Positions 16,500 to 26,740 are shown, numbered from the stretch's first letter. The stretch is 64,000 nucleotides of DNA from Aestuariibaculum marinum (GCF_014596975.1 NZ_JACVXD010000008.1:62001-126000), one strand, 5' to 3'. Program-made: numbers and translations. Notes: generated by a model not told the origin, from the sequence alone.

Positions 16500-17488
16500 A
16501 AATAATCATTAAACATCTTATCTTGTTTTTAGCCATCCTAAAAGGCTGTTCTGTTTGGGCTCATGAAATACGTCCTGCATATTTACAAATTACACAACTA
16601 GACGAACAAAATTATCAGGTACTTTGGAAAGTCCCAACGATGGGCGACATGGTACTAAAAATTTATCCTGAATTCGATAGTGGTTTCAAACTTTCTGAAA
16701 ACGGATTAGCAAAACCGGCAATAGAATCGGTAATTAACAACTATTTATTAACCGGAAATTCAGAGCTTTCTGGAAGTAGTTTAACAATTGTTAATCTAAA
16801 AAAAACCATGGTCGACGTTTTGGTTAGTATTACTTACCTAAACGGTGAAAACACAACGCTAATGCTTCACCCGAAAACACCATCGGCCATTCTTCCTGGT
16901 AAAACCAGTAAATGGCAGGTTGTACAATCATATACCATTTTGGGTGTAGAACACATTTGGTTCGGTATCGATCACCTCTTATTTGTTTTGGCTTTAATCA
17001 TCATTACAAAAGGATTTAAAAAAATTATAAAGACCATTACAGCTTTCACGTTGGCACACAGTATCACGTTAAGCTTAGCTGTTTTGGGATATGCCAATTT
17101 ACCTGGTCCTCCTGTAGAAGCAGTTATAGCTCTAAGTATTGTATTTCTGGCTTACGAAATGGTCAAACTTCATCATGGTAAACCTTCATTAACCGCTCAA
17201 AAACCTTGGCTCGTTGCCTTTTCTTTTGGACTTTTACATGGCTTTGGTTTCGCAGGCGCTTTAACCGAGGTTGGATTACCACAATCTGAAATCCCTTTGG
17301 CCTTAGCTTTTTTTAATATTGGTGTAGAGCTTGGGCAGATTGTATTTGTTATTGCCGTATCAGCCATTTTATATGTACTAGCTTTTAAAAAGGACTGGCC
17401 ATTAATTGCTAAAAAAGTACCGGCATATGCCATAGGAACTCTTGCCGCCTTCTGGACTATTGAGCGCGTTATAGGCTTTTGGAGTTAA
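16496..17488 (+). CDS. HupE/UreJ family membrane protein
   Basis: The protein has 330 residues: a signal peptide (about 1-23), an extracytoplasmic beta domain (about 24-140, starting HEIRPAYLQI), and a C-terminal bundle of six or seven helices (about 145-330). Family motifs are HIWFGIDHLLFVLALI, TAFTLAHSITLSLA and FGLLHGFGFAGAL, with conserved His residues. HupE/UreJ relatives are linked to nickel or other metal movement. No hydrogenase or urease gene lies here, so the cargo is open. The start overlaps the PpiC stop by 4 bp. Confidence 0.88.
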   Translation: MKIIIKHLILFLAILKGCSVWAHEIRPAYLQITQLDEQNYQVLWKVPTMGDMVLKIYPEFDSGFKLSENGLAKPAIESVINNYLLTGNSELSGSSLTIVNLKKTMVDVLVSITYLNGENTTLMLHPKTPSAILPGKTSKWQVVQSYTILGVEHIWFGIDHLLFVLALIIITKGFKKIIKTITAFTLAHSITLSLAVLGYANLPGPPVEAVIALSIVFLAYEMVKLHHGKPSLTAQKPWLVAFSFGLLHGFGFAGALTEVGLPQSEIPLALAFFNIGVELGQIVFVIAVSAILYVLAFKKDWPLIAKKVPAYAIGTLAAFWTIERVIGFWS

Positions 17489-17524
17489 TTGTAAACGTAT
17501 AATGCCACACTCACCACAATAATA

Positions 17525-17557
17525 CTCTATTTAAACTCTATTTAAACTCTATTTTCT
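17525..17557 (+). repeat. Three direct 11-bp repeats upstream of GH27 gene
   Basis: CTCTATTTAAA occurs at 17525-17535 and 17536-17546. A third copy, CTCTATTTTCT, lies at 17547-17557. The spacing is one helical turn. They lie 110 bp before the GH27 start and may be binding sites for a regulator. Confidence 0.6.
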
Positions 17558-17666
17558 TTATTAATCTTTAGTGGTTTTTATTAGATTTGAATACTCTAAA
17601 AAATCAAATAACTCAATTTAACCAAATCAATTATTAACCCAATTAATTAAAGTTTTACAATTAAAA

Positions 17667-18923
17667 ATGAAATTAAAACAATTAGGGGCTTTTGCTCTCC
17701 TATCTGGTTTTTTAGCAGTATCATGCAAAACACAGCAACCATCAAAACCTGAAACACAAGCCAAAACACTCCACCCTCCATTAATGGGCTGGGCTTCGTG
17801 GAACAACTATCGTGTAAACATTAATGAAAATATTATTAAAGGGCAGGCTGATGCTTTAGTAAATCAAAATTTAAATGATTATGGCTACACTTACTTAAAC
17901 ATAGACGATGGTTATTTTGGAGGTCGAGATGAAAACGGAAAAATAAGATCTCATGAAACTCGTTTTCCCACTGGCATGAAGGCCATAGCGGATTATATTC
18001 ACTCTAAAGGATTAAAAGCCGGTATCTATTCTGATGCTGGTATTAACACCTGCGCCTCCTACTGGGACAAAGACACTATTGGTGTTGGCATGGGTTTATA
18101 CGGTCATGACAAACAGGATTTAAACCTATTTCTGAAAGAATGGGATTTCGATTTTATAAAAATAGACTGGTGTGGTGGTGAATGGTTAGGACTTGATGAA
18201 GAATCGAGATATACTGAAATTGGTAGACTAGCCAAATCCATAAAACCTTCTGTAATTTATAATGTTTGCCGTTGGAAATTCCCTGGAAAATGGGTAACAC
18301 AAGTCGCTAATTCCTGGCGAATAAATGGTGACCTAGCTGATACTTTTGAATCGGCTTTAAAAACCATCGACGCCAATGCCGACTTATGGCCTTACAGTTC
18401 CTACGGACATTATAACGATATGGATATGCTTCAGGTGGGACGCGGCATGACTTACGAAGAAGATAAAACCCAGTTCTCGATGTGGTGTTTAATGCATTCG
18501 CCTCTTTTGTTAGGAAATGACTTAACCACTTTAACAGAAGAAACCAAAAAAATAATAACCAACGAAGAACTTATTGAATTAAATCAAAGTACGTTTGTGT
18601 ACCAAGCCCGAAGAGTAGTTGACTACGGTGAAACTGAAATCTGGGCGAAACCAGTAACTTCAACAATGAGTGGTATTGTAGCGGTTGCTTTATTAAACCG
18701 AACGGACGAACAACAAAATATTAGCTTTAATTTAAAAGATATTGGAATTAAGGCTTCGGAAGGTTATACTACTAAAGATTTGTGGTCAAAAGAAAGTTTA
18801 CCAATATCGCAAGAATCAACCATTACAAAATTGGTTGCGCCTCATGGGGTTGTTGTTTTAAAAATTACTGGAACATCCATTCCGTACAACGTTTTTCAAT
18901 ATAAAGACAAAAAACAAAACTAA
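17667..18923 (+). CDS. Glycoside hydrolase family 27 protein (alpha-galactosidase-like), lipoprotein
   Basis: The protein has 418 residues with a lipobox (FLAVSCKTQ, Cys at about 20). A (beta/alpha)8 GH27 domain (about 38-320) is followed by a small C-terminal beta domain. Diagnostic motifs are MGWASWNNYR, YTYLNIDDGYF and GIYSDAG. The nucleophile Asp lies at about 167 (IKIDWCGG) and the acid/base Asp at about 222 (SWRINGDL). The family mostly hydrolyses alpha-galactosides, but some members act on beta-L-arabinopyranosides, so the exact substrate is uncertain. It is monocistronic, with three 11-bp repeats upstream and a strong bidirectional terminator downstream. Confidence 0.93.
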   Translation: MKLKQLGAFALLSGFLAVSCKTQQPSKPETQAKTLHPPLMGWASWNNYRVNINENIIKGQADALVNQNLNDYGYTYLNIDDGYFGGRDENGKIRSHETRFPTGMKAIADYIHSKGLKAGIYSDAGINTCASYWDKDTIGVGMGLYGHDKQDLNLFLKEWDFDFIKIDWCGGEWLGLDEESRYTEIGRLAKSIKPSVIYNVCRWKFPGKWVTQVANSWRINGDLADTFESALKTIDANADLWPYSSYGHYNDMDMLQVGRGMTYEEDKTQFSMWCLMHSPLLLGNDLTTLTEETKKIITNEELIELNQSTFVYQARRVVDYGETEIWAKPVTSTMSGIVAVALLNRTDEQQNISFNLKDIGIKASEGYTTKDLWSKESLPISQESTITKLVAPHGVVVLKITGTSIPYNVFQYKDKKQN

Positions 18924-18930
18924 CAGACAT

Positions 18931-18961
18931 AAAAAAGGCTTGGATAAACCAAGCCTTTTTT
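18931..18961. terminator. Bidirectional terminator between GH27 and dehydrogenase genes
   Basis: AAAAAAGGCTTGG (18931-18943) pairs perfectly with CCAAGCCTTTTTT (18949-18961) around a 5-nt loop. A/T runs on both sides let it serve both converging genes. Confidence 0.92.
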
Positions 18962-18980
18962 AATATTTTCAAACTGAATA

Positions 18981-19997
18981 TTAATTGCAGTTTACAACCA
19001 CTTTTACCGATTGACTGCTGTCTGCCTGAACTTCGAAAGCTTTTGGCAATTCATCTAATGGAAAACGGTGTGTAATAATTGGAGTTACATCTACCTTACC
19101 ACTTTCGACCAACGCAATCGCTTCGGCAAAATCTTCATCTGTATAAAATAAAGATCCTTGTACATTCAAACGTTTGTAGACCACCAAATTAGGATTCACT
19201 GTTGTTTCCTTGCTATAAATAGCTAAAACCGTCATTTTCCCATCTGGCGCTAAAAGCTCTAGGCATTGTGCAAAAAGAGGGCTTACTCCTGTACATTCAA
19301 AAACAGACGTTAAATTTGGTACTTTACCTGAATAATCAAGTGCATCAACCTCTCCATAATGCTCAACAATAAAGTCTTTTAAATCGCCATCCTTAGTTGG
19401 ATTAAACGTAAACTTGGCTCCTAAAGTTTTTGCCAACTCTAAACGCTTTTCACTAATATCGGTCGCAATAATATTCTCAATGCCTTTACTTTTTAAAGCA
19501 GCTATAACAACCAAACCAATAGTTCCGCAACCTGACACCAATACGTTATCAGATGACGTTAAATGCGTTTTATTAATCGCTGCCAAACCTACTGTTAAAG
19601 GCTCTAAAAGCGCTCCTTTATCACTGGTAATTTTATCAGATATTTTATGAATATTTTTTCCTAATAAAGCTTGATCAACTTTTACTTGTTTAGCAAATCC
19701 ACCGGCGCTTATACCTAAGCCAATTCCGTTATACATCGGGTTAACTACTACACGGTCACCAACTTTTAAGTTTTCAACAGCCTCTCCAACTTCAACAAGT
19801 TCTCCGCAAAACTCGTGTCCTAAAACAGAACCCGAAGGCACTAAACCCTCATGATAAATATGTAAGTCTGTTCCACAAATACCTGTTGCTTCGACTTTAA
19901 GGATAACACTATCGTTAGTTAAAATTGGCAATTCTCTTTCTTCTACTTTTATTTCATGGATACCCTGAAATACACCTGATGGATTTTTCTCTTTCAT
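18981..19997 (-). CDS. Zinc-dependent alcohol dehydrogenase (MDR; sorbitol/butanediol dehydrogenase-like)
   Basis: The protein has 338 residues. Catalytic zinc ligands are Cys41 (GICGTDLHIY) and His61-Glu62 (LGHEFCGE). The dinucleotide-binding fold has the glycine motif SGCGTIGLVV and then an acidic ATDISEKR turn, suggesting NAD over NADP. The four-cysteine structural-zinc lobe usual after GDRVVVNP is absent, replaced by MYNGIGLGISAGGFAK. The family oxidises secondary alcohols or polyols; the substrate is not determined. It converges on the GH27 gene and shares its terminator. Confidence 0.9.
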   Translation of the reverse strand: MKEKNPSGVFQGIHEIKVEERELPILTNDSVILKVEATGICGTDLHIYHEGLVPSGSVLGHEFCGELVEVGEAVENLKVGDRVVVNPMYNGIGLGISAGGFAKQVKVDQALLGKNIHKISDKITSDKGALLEPLTVGLAAINKTHLTSSDNVLVSGCGTIGLVVIAALKSKGIENIIATDISEKRLELAKTLGAKFTFNPTKDGDLKDFIVEHYGEVDALDYSGKVPNLTSVFECTGVSPLFAQCLELLAPDGKMTVLAIYSKETTVNPNLVVYKRLNVQGSLFYTDEDFAEAIALVESGKVDVTPIITHRFPLDELPKAFEVQADSSQSVKVVVNCN

Positions 19998-20160
19998 AAT
20001 CTTTATACGTATGTTACTTTAGTTCAGAATTTATATTTTTGATATAATTCTACTTACAAATTTGAAAAAAATTAAGTGTATCTCAAAAATACCCTTTAAA
20101 AATTAACAATTTACCAACATTAAAGTTAACATAAGTTACTTTTAATAAAAGCAACTTACT

Positions 20161-20601
20161 TTACATGTGATGTTCTCCATGATCTTCAGCCTTAATTTCA
20201 CCAGACTGATTCATTTCCATGGTATGATCGTATTGGCAACATCCAGGTAAATTTTTGTAAGCTTCTTCGCTTCCTGCAACCTTTTCGGTATCGTACCCCG
20301 AAGCAGCAATCGCTTTATGAATATTCATAGCATCGGTTTTTGAACCATCAAAAGCGACATCAATTTTCTTTTTATCAACATCCCAGTGGGCTTTAGTCAC
20401 ACCATCAACAGCGTTTGCAGCCTTTTCAATGGTGTTTTTACACATGCCGCAATTACCACGAACACCAAAAGACAGCTCTTTTAAAGCTACTTCGCTAGTT
20501 CCTTCTGTTTGTGTTGTTTCCGCTTCTTTTTTGGTTTCGTTCTTACAACTTACAAATCCTAATACGGCAATAACCGCTACACTTAAAATTACTTTTTTCA
20601 T
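20161..20601 (-). CDS. Heavy-metal-associated (HMA) domain lipoprotein
   Basis: The protein has 146 residues with a lipobox (VLGFVSCKN, Cys19), an acidic linker and an HMA domain (about 38-110). The metal-binding GNCGMCKNTIEKA motif has Cys51 and Cys54. A His/Met-rich tail follows (GCCQYDHTMEMNQ and a terminal DHGEHHM). It is likely a periplasmic copper or silver chaperone or sink. It is the last gene of the efflux cluster, 35 bp after CusB. Confidence 0.88.
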   Translation of the reverse strand: MKKVILSVAVIAVLGFVSCKNETKKEAETTQTEGTSEVALKELSFGVRGNCGMCKNTIEKAANAVDGVTKAHWDVDKKKIDVAFDGSKTDAMNIHKAIAASGYDTEKVAGSEEAYKNLPGCCQYDHTMEMNQSGEIKAEDHGEHHM

Positions 20602-20636
20602 CTCTTAATACATTTATTGATTTTTAATTTATTTGA

Positions 20637-22358
20637 TTATTCTATTATTTGTTTTACTTCTCCACAGGTTAACATGGCATCTCCAAAATATGGATTCAAC
20701 ACTTTTTCTTCTTTACTTAACCAAAACGCTCCTTGGTTATTATTAGCCATTGGACAATACTCTAAAAATACTTTTTCATTAACCCCAAACGATTGTATTG
20801 CCCCTATTAATGCATCCGACAGCCCTTTAAAATACTGTCTTTGTTCTTCAATTTTAGAATACTTTGAAATTGATGCTGAATTACTTTCTATCTTCTTTAA
20901 TTGAGACATCCATCGCATATGTGCTTCATTCTCTTTCAACAATTTCATATCGATTTTCGACAGGCTTTTTTCCAAACTTTGAGATGCCTCTGAAGCCTCT
21001 TCTGAATTCCCTTTAACCAATGCATCTTTTAAAATTATATACTGATTATACACAGATTTTAATTGCTCCTGAAAATCCTTAGAAACCGTTAATCTATCCG
21101 TTTTTATTTCATCAGACTCCATAGTCTCGACCTTAGCATGATTCATCATCGATTTTTTGCCTTGTAATTGCGCAGCTGCATCTACAGTAAACGTTCCGCT
21201 AGTGACAATTTCATCGCCAGCATTTAAACCTTCTAAAACCTGATAAGCATCTCCCTGTCTTCCTCCTAAAGTCACTTCATGCATTTCAAACACGGGCTCT
21301 GTTTTACTGGATTTTAGATAAACAACCGAACGTTCTCCTGTCCACAAAACGGCTGTTGACGGAATAATATGCTGTGCATCACTTTGAGGTTTATCACTTT
21401 TAATCTGTGCTTCCACAAACATACCTGGCTTAAAATCTCCTTTAGTATTTTTAAGCACCACACGTAAATTAACCGTTCTGGTATTGTGGTTTAATACTGG
21501 ATCTATAAAATCCACTTTACCTTTGAAAACTTTACCTGGATATGACTTTGCTGTAACCTCGATAGGCTGTCCTTTTTTAAACAGCGCTATCTGATTTTCA
21601 TACACATCGAAATTAGCCCAAACAGTTCCTAAATTGGCTATTTTTAAAAGTGGCTGACCTTGTTTGATATAATCGCCTTCATTAATTAATTTTTCGGTAA
21701 CCACACCAGATACTGTGGCATACACAGGAAGATTTTCCTTTACCTTTCCAGTTGTTTCTATATTATTGATTTGACTATCGGAAAGTTTCCAAAGCTTCAA
21801 TTTATTCCTCACGGCCTGATACAACTCCGGCTGAGATGCCTTTAATGACACCGCGGTTATCAACTCTTGTTGTGCTGCATACAATTCTGGAGAATAAACG
21901 GTAGCCAACAGTTGTCCTTTTCGAACATCTTCGCCAGTAAAACTCACATTCAAGTGCTCTATTCGACCCGACACATAACTCACCTGAACAGCATTTGCAC
22001 TTTCATTTTCTGCTATTTTACCTGATAACGTTATTCCGTGATTCTCTGACTCATTATTCCCCACCACAGTCGTTTGAATATTAGCCAAAGCCATGGCGTT
22101 TTCTGTTAGTTTAAACTGATCGGCCGTTAAACCTGTTGCACCTGCTTCAGCTGGGATTAAATCCATGCCACAAATAGGGCAATCACCAGGCTCAGGTTGC
22201 ATAATTTGCGGATGCATAGAGCAGGTCCACATTTGAACTATCGAAGTTTCCGCTTCATGATTATGATCTGTTTCCTGAGACGACACTCCTCCAAACAACA
22301 ACCAACCTAACAATAGGCCTACACCTAAAACTGCAACGTAAATGATATATTTTTTCAT
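20637..22358 (-). CDS. cusB: CusB-type RND efflux periplasmic adaptor
   Basis: The protein has 573 residues. An N-terminal membrane anchor is followed by a heavy-metal-binding domain (about 42-70; [20 protein letters not shown]) and HlyD-like barrel-sandwich and beta-barrel domains (about 110-400). A C-terminal DUF3347 domain (about 420-573) ends with a second Cys region, EYCPMANNNQGAFW. It would link the CusA pump to a TolC-type channel and hand over copper or silver. It begins 3 bp after the CopA stop, so translation is probably coupled. It is longer than E. coli CusB (about 400 residues) because of the terminal metal domains. Confidence 0.93.
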   Translation of the reverse strand: MKKYIIYVAVLGVGLLLGWLLFGGVSSQETDHNHEAETSIVQMWTCSMHPQIMQPEPGDCPICGMDLIPAEAGATGLTADQFKLTENAMALANIQTTVVGNNESENHGITLSGKIAENESANAVQVSYVSGRIEHLNVSFTGEDVRKGQLLATVYSPELYAAQQELITAVSLKASQPELYQAVRNKLKLWKLSDSQINNIETTGKVKENLPVYATVSGVVTEKLINEGDYIKQGQPLLKIANLGTVWANFDVYENQIALFKKGQPIEVTAKSYPGKVFKGKVDFIDPVLNHNTRTVNLRVVLKNTKGDFKPGMFVEAQIKSDKPQSDAQHIIPSTAVLWTGERSVVYLKSSKTEPVFEMHEVTLGGRQGDAYQVLEGLNAGDEIVTSGTFTVDAAAQLQGKKSMMNHAKVETMESDEIKTDRLTVSKDFQEQLKSVYNQYIILKDALVKGNSEEASEASQSLEKSLSKIDMKLLKENEAHMRWMSQLKKIESNSASISKYSKIEEQRQYFKGLSDALIGAIQSFGVNEKVFLEYCPMANNNQGAFWLSKEEKVLNPYFGDAMLTCGEVKQIIE

Positions 22359-22361
22359 TGT

Positions 22362-24863
22362 CTATATTTTAACTTTTCTCAATCTTAATGCATTCGTAAT
22401 AACCGACACCGAACTAAAGCTCATGGCCAAAGCTGCTATCATGGGAGATAATAATATGCCAAAAAACGGAAACAACACCCCGGCAGCTACAGGCACTCCA
22501 AGCGTGTTGTAAACCAATGCAAAAAATAAGTTTTGCCTAATGTTTTTCATCACTGCATGGCTTAAATGACGTGCTTTAACGATGCCTTGCAAATCACCTT
22601 TCACCAAGGTTATCATGGCACTTTCTATAGCAACATCAGTTCCTGTTCCCATGGCAATACCTACATTACTTTTCGCCAAAGCTGGCGCATCGTTAATACC
22701 ATCGCCAGCGACAGCCACTATTCTTCCTTCTTCTTGAAGCTTTTCTACTTCTTTTAATTTATCTTCCGGTAACATCCCAGCTTTAAACTCCGCCAGATTT
22801 AATTCTGAAGCCACTGCTTGTGCGGTATCGTGATTATCACCTGTTAGCATAATCACATCAACCCCTTTGCGCTGTAATTCCTTTATAGCAGCTTTACTGG
22901 TTTCTTTTATTTTATCGCCAATAACTACATAACCAACAACTTTATTCTCTATAGATAAGTAAGACACCGTTTTACCTTGTTTCTGATAGGCTTTCGCTTC
23001 GTCTTCCATTTTCGTGCTAATATCAGCTTTAACAAACTCCATCATTTTAGGATTACCCAAGGCAACTTTATTACCTCCAACAACCGCTTCAACACCTTTT
23101 CCTGTAACCGAATTAAATTGTTCAGATTTAAGAATTTTGGCCTGATGCGCTTTACCATACTTCACCGTTGCCTCAGCTAATGGATGTTCACTATTCATAT
23201 TCAAAGAAACAATGTACTGCAAAACCTCCTGTTCAGTCATCTTCTCTCCAAAAACTCCAATTTTATCAACACTAGGTTTTCCTTCTGTTATGGTTCCGGT
23301 TTTATCAACAATTAAGGCATCGACTTTACTCATCAACTCTAAAGCCTCCGCATTTTTAATAAGTACACCATGCTGCGCCCCGCGTCCAACACCCACCATA
23401 ACCGACATAGGTGTTGCTAAACCTAAAGCACAAGGACAGGCAATAATTAACACGGCAATAGCATTAACCAAAGCAAAAACGTAAGCAGGTTCTGGTCCCC
23501 AAATAGCCCAAACGACAAATGTGACTACTGAAATTACAACCACAATAGGCACAAAATAAGCAGATACTTTATCGGCTAAATTCTGAATAGGCGCACGACT
23601 GCGACTCGCATCATTCACCATATGAATAATTTGCGATAACAAGGTATCGCTTCCTACTTTTTCAGCTTTCATTAAAAAGGACTGATTGCCGTTGATGGTA
23701 CCACTACTTACCTTATCGCCTTCCTGCTTGTCTACAGGCACAGGTTCCCCGGTAATCATCGACTCATCAACACTTGAACTCCCTTCTGACACAACTCCGT
23801 CTACCGGAATTTTCTCACCAGGTTTTACTTTTAGAATATCATTAATTTCAATACTACCAATACCAACTTCAACTTCTTCGCCATCCACCATTTTAATGGC
23901 TTTATTTGGTGCTAATTTCAACAATTCCTTAACCGCTGAATTCGTTTTACTATGCGCGCGCGCTTCCAGCAACTGCCCCAAAAGCACCAGAGTTAAAATA
24001 ACGGTTGCCGCCTCGAAATACACATGTACTGCTCCTGATCCGGTTTTAAACTGCACCGGAAATACATCTGGAAACGACATAGCAACCACACTAAAAACCC
24101 AGGCCACACCGGCACCAATACCAATTAAGGTAAACATATTGAGATTCCATGTTTTGATACTGCGGTAAGCGCGTTCAAAAAACATCCAAGCCGCATAAAA
24201 TACCACTGGGATAGACAATACAAACTGCACCATATTCCAATATTTTTGCTCCATAATATCATACAACGGATTATGATTCAACATTTCACTCATCGCGATT
24301 AAGAATATGGGGAGGGTAAACGCCGTAGCTATCCAAAACTTTTTTAATAACGACTTATATGTTTTCTCTTCTGCCGAAAGTTCCGGTTTTAAAGGCACGA
24401 GATCCATACCGCAAATAGGACATGAACCACTTTCGTTTTCTACAATTTCAGGATGCATCGGGCAAGTCCATTGTTCTGATGTTCCTGCCGACAGGTTTTG
24501 TTCTTCCACTAAATCCATACCACAAACCGGACAATCCCCAGGTTTATCATAGGTTTTATCGCCCTCACAATGCATCGGGCAATAGTAAGTTCCTGTACCT
24601 TTTCCTTTAGGCTTATCTTCTTTTTTAGGTTCTTCATGATGGTGATGTCCTGGCATATGGATGCTGTAACGACCACCTTCATCTTTTAAGGCTTGCTGAA
24701 ACCTTTCAATAGGAATATGTTTTGCCATCTCTATTTCTGCTTCTGCCTTTGCTAAATCGACCGATACATGGGAAACACCCTCCACTTTAGAAAGCGTGTT
24801 TTCAACATGACCACGACAGCCATTACAAGTCATTCCGTGTATATGATATGTATGTTTCATCAT
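22362..24863 (-). CDS. copA: Copper-translocating P1B-type ATPase
   Basis: The protein has 833 residues. An N-terminal HMA domain ([12 protein letters not shown], Cys13/Cys16) is followed by two heavy-metal-binding domains ([20 protein letters not shown] and [20 protein letters not shown]). The ATPase core has TGEPVP, the membrane CPC motif ([12 protein letters not shown], about 475), the phosphorylation site DKTGTITEG (about 521), and [13 protein letters not shown] with eight helices indicates Cu+/Ag+ export from the cytoplasm. It sits between the HMA-AraC regulator and CusB in a single-strand cluster. Confidence 0.96.
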   Translation of the reverse strand: MMKHTYHIHGMTCNGCRGHVENTLSKVEGVSHVSVDLAKAEAEIEMAKHIPIERFQQALKDEGGRYSIHMPGHHHHEEPKKEDKPKGKGTGTYYCPMHCEGDKTYDKPGDCPVCGMDLVEEQNLSAGTSEQWTCPMHPEIVENESGSCPICGMDLVPLKPELSAEEKTYKSLLKKFWIATAFTLPIFLIAMSEMLNHNPLYDIMEQKYWNMVQFVLSIPVVFYAAWMFFERAYRSIKTWNLNMFTLIGIGAGVAWVFSVVAMSFPDVFPVQFKTGSGAVHVYFEAATVILTLVLLGQLLEARAHSKTNSAVKELLKLAPNKAIKMVDGEEVEVGIGSIEINDILKVKPGEKIPVDGVVSEGSSSVDESMITGEPVPVDKQEGDKVSSGTINGNQSFLMKAEKVGSDTLLSQIIHMVNDASRSRAPIQNLADKVSAYFVPIVVVISVVTFVVWAIWGPEPAYVFALVNAIAVLIIACPCALGLATPMSVMVGVGRGAQHGVLIKNAEALELMSKVDALIVDKTGTITEGKPSVDKIGVFGEKMTEQEVLQYIVSLNMNSEHPLAEATVKYGKAHQAKILKSEQFNSVTGKGVEAVVGGNKVALGNPKMMEFVKADISTKMEDEAKAYQKQGKTVSYLSIENKVVGYVVIGDKIKETSKAAIKELQRKGVDVIMLTGDNHDTAQAVASELNLAEFKAGMLPEDKLKEVEKLQEEGRIVAVAGDGINDAPALAKSNVGIAMGTGTDVAIESAMITLVKGDLQGIVKARHLSHAVMKNIRQNLFFALVYNTLGVPVAAGVLFPFFGILLSPMIAALAMSFSSVSVITNALRLRKVKI

Positions 24864-24937
24864 TTTCTCATTTTAAAATTTACCATTCAAAATTACCGCA
24901 ACCCTAAAATTTTGGGTTTTCTAATTATGGTTATTCT

Positions 24938-25495
24938 TTATACAATTTGGTCTATCGATTTTCGATCCCACTTCTGAAGGGCTTTATAATCCGTCATCGA
25001 CATGCCAGTCACACTTTTAAATTGCTTCGCCAAATGGCTACTGTTTTTATAATTCAGACTATAAGCGATTTCTGAAAAATTAAGCTGTTGCAACTGAATA
25101 TACTCCTTAACCTTTTCAATCTTTAAATTTATCAGATACTTCTCAAGCGTGATGCCTTCTTGTTTACTGAACGTTTTACTCAAGGCTGAATAATTCTTCC
25201 CAAGCTTTTTAGCAACTTCCGAAAGGATCACATCGGCATCTCCCTTTTCAATGTCTTCTATTAAAGCTATTTTTATCTGCTCTACTATCGCTTCGGTTGA
25301 TTCTTTAATAAGCTCAAAACCTAATTCATTCAGCTCAATTTCCAAATCGGTATAATTATAATCTTTATTTTCAGCTACCACGACTTTTCCTAATTCAACA
25401 GACTGCACCTCAAAACGTAGATCTTTCAACACTTTTAAAACCGTCATTTTACAACGATCGCAAACCATATTCTTTATCATTAATGTATGCGACAT
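24938..25495 (-). CDS. AraC-type regulator with N-terminal HMA-like metal-binding domain
   Basis: The protein has 185 residues. The first 65 resemble an HMA domain with a compact metal site (MVCDRCKMTV, Cys12 and Cys15). A linker is followed by a C-terminal AraC helix-turn-helix region (about 95-172; FSEIAYSLNYKNSSHLAKQF, SVTGMSMTDYK). The natural reading is a copper or silver sensor that controls the surrounding efflux genes. The gene starts 2 bp after the TolC stop, so it is part of the operon and probably regulates it. This architecture differs from the common CueR or CusRS regulators. Confidence 0.9.
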   Translation of the reverse strand: MSHTLMIKNMVCDRCKMTVLKVLKDLRFEVQSVELGKVVVAENKDYNYTDLEIELNELGFELIKESTEAIVEQIKIALIEDIEKGDADVILSEVAKKLGKNYSALSKTFSKQEGITLEKYLINLKIEKVKEYIQLQQLNFSEIAYSLNYKNSSHLAKQFKSVTGMSMTDYKALQKWDRKSIDQIV

Positions 25496-25497
25496 AA

Positions 25498-26733
25498 CTA
25501 CTGAATTAAATAATTTATGATGGTAGACTGCATATAATAGGCTCTTACCGCTTCAATTTGATTCATTTGAAATTTTAACTGCAATTCCTGAATATCCAGA
25601 ATATCGTTAAAGTTTATGGTTCCTGTTTCGTAACTTTTAATCAAAATACTTTCGGCGTCTTTGGCTTGTTTCAAATTTTTGGTTTGTGTATTAAAACTAA
25701 TACGCGCCGCAGTTCTGTCTTTTATAGCCTTATCCAATGTAGTTTCTAAAGTATTGTAACGCTCCTGTTTTTGAAATACCAGTTCCTGTTGTTGCAATTC
25801 ATTCTGTTTGGTTTGTGATTTGTATTTGTTATTAAAAATGGGGATCGACACCGAAACCATAGGCATGATAATGTCTTTTCCGTTATCGGAAAAACTCATA
25901 TCCGGACGCTTTTCAACATTAATATAATCTAAACCAAAACCTATCATCGGGCTACTTTCCTTTTGATTTAACAACTCCGATTGTTCAACCGAATGAAACA
26001 ATTTATCGTACTTTATCAACTCAGGGTGTACTTCTAACCGTTCTAAAGCACCATCAAAATCTTCAATTGGTATTTCTAAATCCTGAATCACCTGAATTCC
26101 TGTGTTTTTATCTCGATTCAACAACTTGTTCAACTTGGTTTGCTCAGCCAAAAACTGCTGAGATAACACGTCTTTTAACTGCTGTAAATCGTTTTGACGC
26201 ATTTGCAAACGCAATACACTTACCGCTGATGCTTTGCCAACTTCAACCGAAGTCAGCGCCATCGTTTCGTAGGTTTTCAACAGCTTTATGTTTTCTGTTA
26301 ACACTTTCTGTTTAGACTGAATGGTGTACAATTCGTAATACGATTGCGATACCGACGCCATAAGTTTACGCTTAGCAATCACATAATCTTCATACTTGGC
26401 ATCAGCCATCGCCCCCATGTAATGCTCTCTCGCAGTTACATTACCAAACCAAGGCAACATTTGCTTGGCAGATACTTTAAATTTTTGAGCTCCCGTTCGG
26501 GTTTCCGGTTCACTAACAAAATACCCTACTCCAAATTCGGTATTCGGAATAACATGCACTTCATTTACCTTTTCGGAAGCAATTTGATACTGCATATCGA
26601 ATTTCTGAAGCTCCGGACTATTGCTTACTGCTTCGTTTATAAGCTGTTCTAAATCTTGAGCACCAGAATAAAAACTCAAGAATAAAGAACCAAGCCCCAA
26701 GAATAACTTAAAATTATTAATATATACTTTCAT
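25498..26733 (-). CDS. TolC-family outer membrane efflux protein
   Basis: The protein has 411 residues with a signal peptide (ending FYSGAQ). Two long helical, coiled repeats are typical of TolC/OEP channels (SPELQKFDMQYQIASEKVNE at about 38-57; C-terminal ESILIKSYETGTINFNDILD). It is slightly shorter than classical TolC. It would form the outer-membrane exit of the CusABC-like complex. It lies 7 bp after CusA and 2 bp before the regulator. Confidence 0.9.
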   Translation of the reverse strand: MKVYINNFKLFLGLGSLFLSFYSGAQDLEQLINEAVSNSPELQKFDMQYQIASEKVNEVHVIPNTEFGVGYFVSEPETRTGAQKFKVSAKQMLPWFGNVTAREHYMGAMADAKYEDYVIAKRKLMASVSQSYYELYTIQSKQKVLTENIKLLKTYETMALTSVEVGKASAVSVLRLQMRQNDLQQLKDVLSQQFLAEQTKLNKLLNRDKNTGIQVIQDLEIPIEDFDGALERLEVHPELIKYDKLFHSVEQSELLNQKESSPMIGFGLDYINVEKRPDMSFSDNGKDIIMPMVSVSIPIFNNKYKSQTKQNELQQQELVFQKQERYNTLETTLDKAIKDRTAARISFNTQTKNLKQAKDAESILIKSYETGTINFNDILDIQELQLKFQMNQIEAVRAYYMQSTIINYLIQ

Positions 26734-26740
26734 CTCTCTT

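Noticed and set aside
23686..24168. A 160-codon open frame on the plus strand across the CopA gene
   Set aside because: It lies antisense inside a strongly conserved P-type ATPase coding region, has no recognisable motif or start context, and reflects codon bias of the real gene.
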